Positions 1 through 4,929 are shown, numbered from the stretch's first letter. The stretch: 11,548 bases of DNA from Oscillospiraceae bacterium (GCA_902761265.1 CACWJV010000043.1:1-11548); one strand, 5' to 3'. The notes: generated by a model not told the origin, from the letters alone. A program made the numbers and translations.

Positions 1-71
1 GCGGCTTCTTTGGTGCCGAGCGCGCCGTCAATAAAATCGTTTTGCATATCTACAACGACTAAAACTTTCAT
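1..71 (-). CDS. Isochorismatase-like cysteine hydrolase, N-terminus only
   Basis: Only the first 23 codons are inside the window; the gene runs off the left edge. They read MKVLVVVDMQNDFIDGAL followed by GTKEA. A hydrophobic first strand followed by VDMQNDFIDG is the hallmark start of the isochorismatase/nicotinamidase fold, and the Asp in VDMQNDF is the catalytic-triad aspartate in that family. The ATG is preceded by GGAGG seven bases upstream and by a good promoter. The substrate cannot be told from this fragment: nicotinamidase (NAD salvage) is common, but other amidohydrolases share the motif. It is divergent from the gtrA-like gene. Confidence 0.8.
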   Translation of the reverse strand, partial: MKVLVVVDMQNDFIDGALGTKEA

Positions 72-90
72 CTGATCGCCTCCGGCAACA

Positions 91-119
91 AGCATAGCAC
101 AAACCCGGATGCAAGTCAA
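91..119 (-). promoter_or_regulatory. Sigma-70-type promoter of the cysteine hydrolase gene
   Basis: On the minus strand TTGACT (119-114) is followed after exactly 17 bp by TATGCT (96-91). Transcription should start near 84-86, so the leader is only about 14 nt and the GGAGG ribosome binding site (83-79) sits almost at the 5' end of the mRNA. Confidence 0.7.
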
Positions 120-140
120 CGAAAAAAATCCCTGTGCGGC

Positions 141-169
141 TTGATTTCCCGCACGGTATCTTGTATAAT
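141..169 (+). promoter_or_regulatory. Sigma-70-type promoter of the gtrA-like gene
   Basis: TTGATT (141-146), a 17-bp spacer and a perfect TATAAT (164-169) point to a start near 176. This lies downstream of a possible in-frame ATG at 134 and so rules that start out. It is divergent from the promoter at 91-119, with the two -35 hexamers about 21 bp apart. Confidence 0.8.
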
Positions 170-199
170 GTTGCTATCATGATCTATGAGGTGAAAACA

Positions 200-751
200 A
201 TGGCAGTCTTAAAGAACATCGACAACAAAGCGGAGGAAAAAGGCTCCGCGCTCGTGACCCTTTGGCAGTTCGTCAAATTCATCTTTGTTTCTCTGCTCGC
301 CATGATCGTGCAGTTCGCACTGCTCAATCTTTTGAAGCTGATCCCGCAAATCCGGGCGCTGTATGACCAGCCGTTTTCCTGGTGGGTCTTTGTCTATACC
401 GTGGCGGCCGGCGGTTTGGGCTATTTCATCGTCAGCAACGCGGCGAACATTGTGGCCCAGATTGTTGCGTTCTTTGTTAACCGCGAAAAAACCTTCAACT
501 CCAGCGCAAACGTTGCTGTGACGCTGCCGATCTATATCGTGTTCACCGTTGCGCTGATCGTTTTTTCCGCGTGGCTGAACCCGACGCTCAAGGATCTGTT
601 TGTCGAAAAGCTGAGCTGGAACGACGACCTTGCCGCCAACGCGTCTACCATGATCTGTTCCGCGGTTCAGTTCTTCCTGTATTTCCCCGTGGACAAGATT
701 TTGTTCCACAAGAAAAAGGAGGAAGCGCCGGCCGAGGAAACGGCCGCATAA
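200..751 (+). CDS. GtrA-like family membrane protein
   Basis: A 183-residue, strongly hydrophobic protein with four likely membrane segments (about 24-47, 61-90, 106-126 and 147-169) and a charged C-terminal tail rich in Lys and Glu. The segment ending AFFVNREKTF (about 90-99) matches the conserved polytopic-core motif of the GtrA/DPMS family (usually FxxNRxWTF). Members are small membrane proteins thought to help move lipid-linked sugars across the membrane or to act in wall and teichoic-acid glycosylation. The ATG at 200 has GAGGTG six bases upstream and lies downstream of the mapped promoter; in-frame starts at 134 and 179 are rejected because they precede or abut the inferred transcription start. 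No glycosyltransferase neighbour is visible, so the sugar substrate is unknown. It appears monocistronic, with its own promoter and terminator. Confidence 0.85.
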   Translation: MAVLKNIDNKAEEKGSALVTLWQFVKFIFVSLLAMIVQFALLNLLKLIPQIRALYDQPFSWWVFVYTVAAGGLGYFIVSNAANIVAQIVAFFVNREKTFNSSANVAVTLPIYIVFTVALIVFSAWLNPTLKDLFVEKLSWNDDLAANASTMICSAVQFFLYFPVDKILFHKKKEEAPAEETAA

Positions 752-776
752 GCTGCGTCAAAAATAAAACGGTTCC

Positions 777-810
777 CCTTCGCGGTGTATACCGCGAAGG
801 TTTTCTTTTT
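777..810 (+). terminator. Rho-independent terminator of the gtrA-like gene
   Basis: A perfect 10-bp stem (CCTTCGCGGT, loop GTAT, ACCGCGAAGG) is followed by TTTTCTTTTT. It lies 25 bp after the stop codon. Confidence 0.93.
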
Positions 811-867
811 GCTGTATAACATCTGCGGCGGCGATGCATACTGTTTATAGAGACGGGCTTTGTAGGT

Positions 868-887
868 TGTGACAATCGTGTGACAAT
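868..887 (+). repeat. Direct repeat of TGTGACAAT upstream of the heat-shock promoter
   Basis: TGTGACAAT occurs at 868-876 and again at 879-887, an 11-bp phase that puts both copies on the same face of the helix. The pair lies about 40 bp upstream of the hsp20 -35 hexamer. It could be an activator or repressor site; no known consensus is matched with certainty. Confidence 0.4.
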
Positions 888-913
888 TCCTTCATAAAAA
901 TATAACAAAAAAA

Positions 914-940
914 TTAGCACTCTCCTATTGACAGTGCTAA
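914..940 (+). promoter_or_regulatory. CIRCE operator (HrcA binding site)
   Basis: TTAGCACTC (914-922), nine bases, then CAGTGCTAA (932-940). The consensus is TTAGCACTC-N9-GAGTGCTAA, so the site has a single mismatch (C for G at 932). CIRCE is the operator of the heat-shock repressor HrcA in Firmicutes. Its position over the hsp20 promoter implies HrcA repression that is relieved by heat or unfolded protein. Confidence 0.93.
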
Positions 941-956
941 CAATCGGTGCTATAAT
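928..956 (+). promoter_or_regulatory. Consensus housekeeping promoter of hsp20, overlapping CIRCE
   Basis: TTGACA (928-933), 17 bp, TATAAT (951-956): both hexamers match consensus perfectly. The -35 lies across the spacer and right arm of the CIRCE element, so bound HrcA would occlude RNA polymerase. The start is expected near 963, giving a leader of about 88 nt. Confidence 0.93.
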
Positions 957-1050
957 ATACACGAACAAAGGAACAGAGATCAAATGAAAGACCTCCGCTC
1001 CCCTTGCTCAGGCGACAAACAATTTTACATATCAAAAGGAGGTATGACTT

Positions 1051-1494
1051 ATGTTGCCGAGTATTTTTGGAGAGAATTTGTTTGATGACTGGTTTGGATT
1101 CCCCGCGTTTCCGGAGTTTCACGACATCGACCGCAAGCTGTATGGCAAGCATGCGCACCATGAAATGAAAACCGACGTCCACGAGCATGACGACCACTAT
1201 GAGATCGACATCGATCTGCCGGGCTTCCAAAAGGACGAGCTGACGCTGAACCTTGAAAACGGCTATCTGACCGTCGGCGCAGCGAAAGGGCTCGACAAGG
1301 AGCAAAAGGACAAAAAGGGCAAAGTGATCCGTCAGGAACGCTATGCCGGCGCTATGCAGCGCACGTTCTATGTGGGCGAAGCGCTCACAGAAGAGGATGT
1401 CCACGCGAAGTATGAAAACGGCGTTTTGAGCCTGACGATCCCGAAGAAGGATCAAAAGAAGCTGCCCGAACGCAAGAGCATCGCGATCGAATAA
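1051..1494 (+). CDS. Small heat-shock protein, Hsp20/alpha-crystallin family
   Basis: 147 residues, the usual size for a bacterial sHsp. It is an ATP-independent holdase that oligomerises and keeps unfolding proteins refoldable in the cytoplasm. A short aromatic N-terminal arm (1-38) leads into the alpha-crystallin domain (about 39-132), which contains DIDLPGFQKDELTL and the family signature GVLSLTIPK (124-132). The C-terminal IAI (144-146) is the IxI motif that docks into neighbouring dimers. The ATG has AAAAGGAGGT eight bases upstream, a near-perfect ribosome site. Regulation is read directly from the CIRCE element overlapping the promoter. The gene stands alone, with its own terminator. 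Confidence 0.96.
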   Translation: MLPSIFGENLFDDWFGFPAFPEFHDIDRKLYGKHAHHEMKTDVHEHDDHYEIDIDLPGFQKDELTLNLENGYLTVGAAKGLDKEQKDKKGKVIRQERYAGAMQRTFYVGEALTEEDVHAKYENGVLSLTIPKKDQKKLPERKSIAIE

Positions 1495-1507
1495 TCCCAA
1501 AGCACGA

Positions 1508-1537
1508 CCATCCCGCCAACCGGCGGGGTGGCTTTTT
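1508..1537 (+). terminator. Rho-independent terminator of hsp20
   Basis: A 10-bp stem with one G-U pair (CCATCCCGCC, loop AACC, GGCGGGGTGG) is followed by CTTTTTG. It starts 13 bp after the stop codon. Confidence 0.9.
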
Positions 1538-1550
1538 GTTTGTTGCGGGC

Positions 1551-1587
1551 AAAAAAACCGGCGCTGCGAAACGCGGCGTCGGTTTTT
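1551..1587 (-). terminator. Terminator between convergent genes, probably bidirectional
   Basis: An 11-bp stem (1558-1568 with 1572-1582, loop AAA) is flanked by seven A on the left and five T on the right. On the minus strand it ends the FAD oxidoreductase transcript with a seven-U tail, though the stem then has two A-C mismatches. On the plus strand the same positions are G-U wobbles, so it also works as a backup terminator for hsp20. Confidence 0.7.
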
Positions 1588-1609
1588 CGGTGTTGATGCT
1601 GCGGTCGGC

Positions 1610-2953
1610 TTAGCGGATTTTGCCGATCTTTTGATAGAGCTCGTCCGCTTTCGCGCACCATTCGCTGAAGCCTTCCTCGCTTTCGGGAAAACGCTTGTAG
1701 TGGTTCGAAATCTCCACAGCGTTTTTCAGCGCGGCAAACGCGGCTTTAACGGTGCTTGTGCGGATTTTCTTTTTGGCAATGCCGCCGGCAAAGCCTTTCA
1801 CCGCGTCCAGAATCCTTGTCGCCGGCAGCGGCGCGCCGTTCATGGCGTTCAGCAGTTCGTCCGAGATGATGCCGCTTTCAAACGCATACTGAAACTCGTC
1901 AAAGTTTGCCGCATTGACGACACCCACCAGCAGTGCGCGCAGCATCGCGAACTCCGCGCCCTGGGTGCGGTTGTATTTGCGATTGATATCCCACAGCGCG
2001 CGGCGTGACGTGTCGCCGAGCTTGAGCGCGCGGTCGAGCACCTCCGTTGCAATTTGAAGCTGCACCATCGACGACGTGACGCCCTCGCCGTTGACCGATT
2101 TGGTAAGATTGCCTGCGTCGCCCGACACAAGGAAATTGTCGCCCACCATCGAATAGGGGCTGCGCGTATACGGCGTGCGGCCGCGCTCGATATGGTCGAG
2201 CGTATACGGCGGCAGCGGTACAGTCTTTTCCATTTCGGCAAACACCTGCTCGGCATAGTCAAACGAGTGGCACGCGCCGATGCCGATGATGGCGCCGTGC
2301 GGGTCGGCGCAGGGCGCGATCCATGATTTATAGTAGGCCCAGAAGGTCGAGCCGTCAAGGTAGTCCTTCGGGTCACGGAGCGTCACATAGCGCAGCACAA
2401 CGTAGAACATATCCTCGTCCGTCAGCGCCGCCGTTTCCACGCCGTAATCCGCCGGCAGCTTTGTTCGCCCGGCGGCGGCCATGCCCGAGCAGTCCGCCAC
2501 GATCCGCGCGCCGAAAGCGGTTTCTTCGCCGGCTTCCTCGGCTTTGACGCCGCAGATTTTGCCGGCTTCGTCAAACAAAAAATCCAAAAACCGCGCGCCG
2601 TAGCGGATCTCGGCGCCGGCCTTTTCGGCCAGCTCGTCCAGCAGCAGCGTATACGCGTGCATATGCAGCCCGACCATCGGGTTTATCTGGCATTTCGGGA
2701 ACTTCGTCAGCGGATCGGCGTTGTAGTTTTTTTCAAATTCAAACGCCCAGGCCGCGTCGCCCTCTTTCGGGCGCGGGATCTCCAGCCGCGAAAACTCGCG
2801 CTGCTCGATGTGGAAAATGTCATACTTTGTGCCGACGGTTTCCTTCGACGCCTGCTCGAGCACAAGCACCCTGTGGCCGCGGCGCGCCATCCGCTGCGCA
2901 AGATAGGCGCCCGACGTGCCCGCGCCGATAACGATCAGATCATAACGGTCCAT
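1610..2953 (-). CDS. FAD-dependent oxidoreductase, geranylgeranyl-reductase/FixC type
   Basis: 447 residues. The N-terminus YDLIVIGAGTSGAYLA is a Rossmann dinucleotide-binding fold with GxGxxG at 10-15 and the ribose-binding acidic residue at the end of strand 2 (E33 in VLVLEQ). ADCSGMAA (153-160) and SGDAGNLTKSVNGEGV (277-292) correspond to the second and third FAD-contact regions of the p-hydroxybenzoate-hydroxylase-like superfamily; the GDAG/GEG arrangement is typical of geranylgeranyl-reductase-related flavoproteins. Such proteins reduce C=C bonds or shuttle electrons between ferredoxin or flavodoxin and a substrate; which one is not visible here. The ATG follows AAGGAG by ten bases and a consensus promoter. 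The next gene upstream is a flavodoxin with its own promoter, a possible electron donor by proximity only. Confidence 0.82.
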   Translation of the reverse strand: MDRYDLIVIGAGTSGAYLAQRMARRGHRVLVLEQASKETVGTKYDIFHIEQREFSRLEIPRPKEGDAAWAFEFEKNYNADPLTKFPKCQINPMVGLHMHAYTLLLDELAEKAGAEIRYGARFLDFLFDEAGKICGVKAEEAGEETAFGARIVADCSGMAAAGRTKLPADYGVETAALTDEDMFYVVLRYVTLRDPKDYLDGSTFWAYYKSWIAPCADPHGAIIGIGACHSFDYAEQVFAEMEKTVPLPPYTLDHIERGRTPYTRSPYSMVGDNFLVSGDAGNLTKSVNGEGVTSSMVQLQIATEVLDRALKLGDTSRRALWDINRKYNRTQGAEFAMLRALLVGVVNAANFDEFQYAFESGIISDELLNAMNGAPLPATRILDAVKGFAGGIAKKKIRTSTVKAAFAALKNAVEISNHYKRFPESEEGFSEWCAKADELYQKIGKIR

Positions 2954-2975
2954 CCTCTATCATCTCCTTGGCTTT

Positions 2976-3004
2976 ATTATAGGGGCAGCTTTTGTTTGTG
3001 TCAA
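2976..3004 (-). promoter_or_regulatory. Perfect consensus promoter of the FAD oxidoreductase gene
   Basis: Minus-strand TTGACA (3004-2999), 17 bp, TATAAT (2981-2976). The expected start (about 2969) falls at the ribosome binding site AAGGAG (2969-2964), so the leader is only about 16 nt. Confidence 0.88.
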
Positions 3005-3015
3005 GACGGCGGCTG

Positions 3016-3042
3016 AAAAAAGAACGAAGGCGCCGCAGCGCC
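3016..3042 (-). terminator. Possible weak terminator of the flavodoxin gene
   Basis: On the minus strand GGCGC, loop TGCG, GCGCC (3042-3029) is followed, after TTCGTTC, by six T. The stem is short and the U tract is displaced, so this is only a candidate. It lies just after the flavodoxin stop codon. Confidence 0.45.
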
Positions 3043-3053
3043 CGCGTATTTTG

Positions 3054-3524
3054 TCAAAGTGTTGCAATCAGCGCCTCCACTGCCGCCGGGTCCACGCCGC
3101 CGTTGAGCATCAGCCCTTCTTTGAGCGTTGCGCCGGGTGCGGACGGAGCAAGGGATTTTACAACTTTTTTCATATCGCTGCCGCCCGACGTGGCGAAGCA
3201 GACGACCGTTTTGCCGGAAAAATCGTAGCTTTCAAGAAAGCTGTTCGCAACTAACGGCGCCGTATAATACCAGATCGGGAACGCGAGAAAGATCACGTCG
3301 TGTTCGGCAACAGGCGCGGCCGTGTCGGCGAGGTCGGGCTTTTTGCGGGCGAGCCATTCGCGGTTGCAGCGGGCGAGGGGATTGGTCCACTTGAGGTCGG
3401 CGTCGGTATAGGGGGACGCGGGCGAGATGGCGTAATAGTCGGCGTCGGCCGCCGCGGCGAGCAGTTTTGCTTTTTCGGCGGTTGTGCCGCTGGCGGAAAA
3501 ACAGGCAACAAGAATACGGGACAT
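3054..3524 (-). CDS. Flavodoxin
   Basis: 156 residues. It is a small FMN-binding electron carrier of the cytoplasm, able to replace ferredoxin. ILVACFSASGTT at 4-15 is the phosphate-binding loop (S/T-x-S-G-T-T) that holds the FMN phosphate. FLAFPIWYYTAP (79-90) gives the aromatic residues that stack on the isoalloxazine ring, and TSGGSD (112-117) is the second ring-contact loop; the pattern fits the short Flavodoxin_4-type family. The ATG at 3524 has AAGGAGG seven bases upstream; the longer in-frame start at 3614 is rejected because it lies upstream of the promoter. Size and motifs show no truncation. Confidence 0.92.
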   Translation of the reverse strand: MSRILVACFSASGTTAEKAKLLAAAADADYYAISPASPYTDADLKWTNPLARCNREWLARKKPDLADTAAPVAEHDVIFLAFPIWYYTAPLVANSFLESYDFSGKTVVCFATSGGSDMKKVVKSLAPSAPGATLKEGLMLNGGVDPAAVEALIATL

Positions 3525-3555
3525 GGGGATTCCTCCTTGATTTGATTCTGTGTGC

Positions 3556-3584
3556 ATTGTAGCGCGAAATGGAAAAGATGTCAA
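3556..3584 (-). promoter_or_regulatory. Sigma-70-type promoter of the flavodoxin gene
   Basis: Minus-strand TTGACA (3584-3579), 17 bp, TACAAT (3561-3556). The start near 3549 gives a leader of about 25 nt and fixes the ATG at 3524. Confidence 0.85.
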
Positions 3585-3607
3585 GGACCAAGATAGATAA
3601 AAACCTG

Positions 3608-3628
3608 GAATCATGAATCATACAATCG
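3608..3628 (+). repeat. Short period-7 repeat
   Basis: GAATCAT occurs twice in tandem (3608-3621), followed by a degenerate third heptamer, ACAATCG. It is one of four period-7 tracts in intergenic DNA of this window. Confidence 0.5.
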
Positions 3629-3660
3629 CATATAGATTGCTTCTTCGTCGCAATATGACA
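3629..3660. repeat. Probable relic of a dispersed palindromic repeat
   Basis: ATTGC (3636-3640) and GCAAT (3650-3654) flank a nine-base centre, TTCTTCGTC. Read on the minus strand it has the form ATTGCGA...GAAGCAATCT, which resembles dispersed intergenic palindromes I recall from many bacterial genomes. The remainder up to about 3754 shows no gene or other structure I can support. Confidence 0.4.
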
Positions 3661-3754
3661 GCCTGTTTACTGATTTGCATATCAGTCACATACAATTTGC
3701 TTCGGTAAAGTTCGAGCCTTTGCGTTTCAACCCTTCCAGGTTGCTTTGCAGCGC

Positions 3755-3789
3755 AAAAAACGCCTTTTGCCGCGCCGGACAAAAGACGT
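3755..3789 (-). terminator. Rho-independent terminator of tRNA-Pro
   Basis: Minus-strand ACGTCTTTTG (3789-3780) pairs with CAAAAGGCGT (3769-3760) across a 10-base loop, with one G-U pair, and runs into a T tract (3759-3755). It begins eight bases after the encoded CCA. Confidence 0.88.
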
Positions 3790-3796
3790 TTCTTTT

Positions 3797-3872
3797 TGGT
3801 CGGAGTGAGGTGACTCGAACACCCGGCATCTTGCTCCCAAAGCAAGCGCGCTACCAACTGCGCTACACCCCG
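3797..3872 (-). tRNA. tRNA-Pro (anticodon UGG), CCA encoded
   Basis: On the minus strand, a 73-nt body plus CCA folds as a complete cloverleaf. The acceptor is CGGGGTG/CACTCCG with one G-U pair. The D stem is GCGC/GCGC with an AGTTGGTA loop, and the anticodon stem is CTTGC/GCAAG with loop TTTGGGA (anticodon TGG at 3839-3837). The T arm is GGGTG-TTCGAGT-CACCT. The discriminator is A and CCA follows at 3799-3797. UGG reads most or all proline codons. No good promoter lies immediately upstream; the nearest is at 4427-4455 beyond the repeats. Confidence 0.97.
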
Positions 3873-3878
3873 ATATTC

Positions 3879-3913
3879 AGTTGTAAGTGAAAAGTGATTC
3901 GTGATTAGAACAA
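3879..3913 (+). repeat. Period-7 tandem repeat upstream of tRNA-Pro
   Basis: Five successive heptamers: AGTTGTA, AGTGAAA, AGTGATT, CGTGATT and AGAACAA (consensus AGTGAWW). The tract fills the place where a tRNA promoter would be expected. Only a weak -10-like TACAAC is present on the minus strand (3885-3880), with no matching -35. Confidence 0.6.
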
Positions 3914-3936
3914 AGATGTTCGCGCTGCTTTGCTCG

Positions 3937-4257
3937 CCCTCTTGCGGTGCCCGAAATTGCCAGCGCCTTGGAGCGGCGCGCCATTTCGACCGCTGCGCCA
4001 ACAACACCTCGCTGCATCCACCACCGGCGGCGCTTCGGTGTTTCCCTCTTGCGGTGCCCGAAATTGCCAGCGCCTTGGAGCGGCGAACGATTTCGACCGC
4101 TGCGCCAACAACACCTCGCTGCATCCGCCACCGGCGGCGCTTCGGTGTTTCCCTCTTGCGGTGCCCGAAATCGTTTACGCCTTGGAGCGGCGAACGATTT
4201 CAACCGCTGCGCCAACAACACCTCGCTGCATCCGCCACCGGCGGCGCTTCGGTGTTG
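3937..4257. repeat. Three 107-bp tandem repeats
   Basis: Copies start at 3937, 4044 and 4151 with an exact 107-bp period, each beginning CCCTCTTGCGGTGCCCGAAA. By eye copies 1 and 2 differ at 4 positions and copies 2 and 3 at about 7. Differences cluster in one pair of hairpin arms. In copy 3 these arms are perfectly complementary (GAAATCGTT 4167-4175 with AACGATTTC 4193-4201). Each unit also has the nested hairpin CCGCC-ACC-GGCGG (CCACC replaces CCGCC in copy 1) inside outer arms AACACC/GGTGTT. Since 107 is not a multiple of 3, the open frames across it are not a repeat protein. I do not recognise the family. Confidence 0.95.
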
Positions 4258-4260
4258 TTG

Positions 4261-4297
4261 CCCAAAGAAGCGCGCTGGGGGCTGCGCTACACCCCGA
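4261..4297 (-). pseudogene. tRNA-Pro 5'-half fragment
   Basis: These 37 bases match 3836-3873 of the intact tRNA-Pro (38 bases) at all but a one-base deletion and a five-base D-loop change (ACCAA to GGGGG on the plus strand). The matched part runs from the tRNA 5' end to the anticodon loop, plus one flanking base. The D stem can still form. The 3' half is absent and replaced by the 107-bp repeats, so it cannot be a working tRNA. Confidence 0.85.
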
Positions 4298-4300
4298 AAT

Positions 4301-4394
4301 ATGTTGCTACGCAACGTGAAATATTTGCTTCGCAAATATGAAATCGCTGCGCGGTGATATATTGGCTGCGCAATATGAAATGTGCTTCGCACAT
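4301..4394. repeat. Array of five mini-hairpins with GNA loops
   Basis: Five short palindromes have centres near 4309, 4330, 4349, 4368 and 4387 (19-21 bp apart). They are mostly separated by GAAAT or a close variant. Arms differ but stay self-complementary, for example ATATTTGC/GCAAATAT (4321-4339) and ATGTGC/GCACAT (4380-4394). The third has a wobble pair and the fourth a bulged G. On the minus strand all five cores read GCGNAGC (two GCGAAGC, two GCGCAGC, one GCGTAGC), the sequence class known for exceptionally stable three-base-loop hairpins. Confidence 0.9.
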
Positions 4395-4426
4395 GTTCCT
4401 GTATCAATCACGCTGCAACGCCGAAC

Positions 4427-4455
4427 ATTATACCCCAAACGACCCGGTTTGTCAA
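4427..4455 (-). promoter_or_regulatory. Perfect consensus promoter upstream of the tRNA/repeat locus
   Basis: Minus-strand TTGACA (4455-4450), 17 bp, TATAAT (4432-4427). It lies 17 bp past the end of the C_GCAxxG_C_C gene and points away from it. Transcription from about 4420 would pass through the hairpin array, the tRNA fragment, the 107-bp repeats and the intact tRNA-Pro to the terminator at 3755, about 665 nt. Confidence 0.88.
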
Positions 4456-4471
4456 CCGCGCACGGCAAACT

Positions 4472-4924
4472 TTACGCGATCTTTCCGTCCGCCCGCAGCA
4501 TATCCTCCAATATCTGCGCCGCGTCAAAAACTAGCCGTGCGCACGGACGTTTGGCGTAAAACTCCGCGTTGCGTTCGCTCGCCTGCGGGCCCTCCTTTTC
4601 GCCGGGCAGCTTGTGCAGCAGCTCGCGGCAGACGATTGTGCCGTGGTGTTCCCTGAAAACGTCGGCAAATTTGCGCACCTCGGTATAGGCGGCGGTCTTG
4701 TCCTTGTGGTCGTCGCCTCCATACAGCGCGCCGAGTACCATTGCCGCACCGCTCACCGTGCCGCAAACCTCGCGCATCCGGCCTACGCCGCCGCCGAGAC
4801 CCATCGATACGCGCAGCGCGTCGGCCTGTGCTATGCCGAGCACGGGTGCAAACGCGGCAAAGACCACCTGCGCGCAGTTGTAGCCCTCCATGAAAAGTTC
4901 GAGTGCGGTATCGGCGTAAGACAT
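4472..4924 (-). CDS. C_GCAxxG_C_C family (redox) protein
   Basis: 150 residues, helical. It has the landmarks of the C_GCAxxG_C_C family: YNCAQVVF with C17, SMGLGGGVGRMREVCGTVSG with C54, IVCRELL with C99, and RPCARL with C128. In this copy GLGGG stands where many members have GCAxxG, so one family cysteine is missing; that variant is common in my recollection of clostridial members. The conserved cysteines suggest redox or metal/Fe-S chemistry, but no reaction is established. The ATG at 4924 has AAAGGA eight bases upstream (4938-4933). An alternative ATG at 4933 overlaps the stop of the preceding gene as ATGA but would sit on its own ribosome site. It is the last gene of the hydrogenase operon, with no terminator after it. 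Confidence 0.87.
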   Translation of the reverse strand: MSYADTALELFMEGYNCAQVVFAAFAPVLGIAQADALRVSMGLGGGVGRMREVCGTVSGAAMVLGALYGGDDHKDKTAAYTEVRKFADVFREHHGTIVCRELLHKLPGEKEGPQASERNAEFYAKRPCARLVFDAAQILEDMLRADGKIA

Positions 4925-4929
4925 GGGAT

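Noticed and set aside
209..709. 166-codon minus-strand open frame over the gtrA-like gene
   Set aside because: It has no ribosome site and no family motif, and it lies entirely antisense to a well-supported membrane protein gene.
3797..4297. tRNA-Pro as an attachment site of an integrated element
   Set aside because: The duplicated part is the 5' half rather than the 3' end, and there is no integrase, excisionase or phage gene in the window.
3901..4357. Open frames of 129-146 codons on the plus strand and up to 176 codons on the minus strand across the repeat region
   Set aside because: The repeat period of 107 bp shifts frame at every copy, frames on both strands stay open because stop codons are rare in this GC-rich unit, and no ribosome sites or known motifs appear.
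4301..4394. CRISPR-like array of short palindromes
   Set aside because: Units are only about 19-21 bp, the arms rather than spacers vary, palindromes fill the units, and there are no unique spacers or cas genes.
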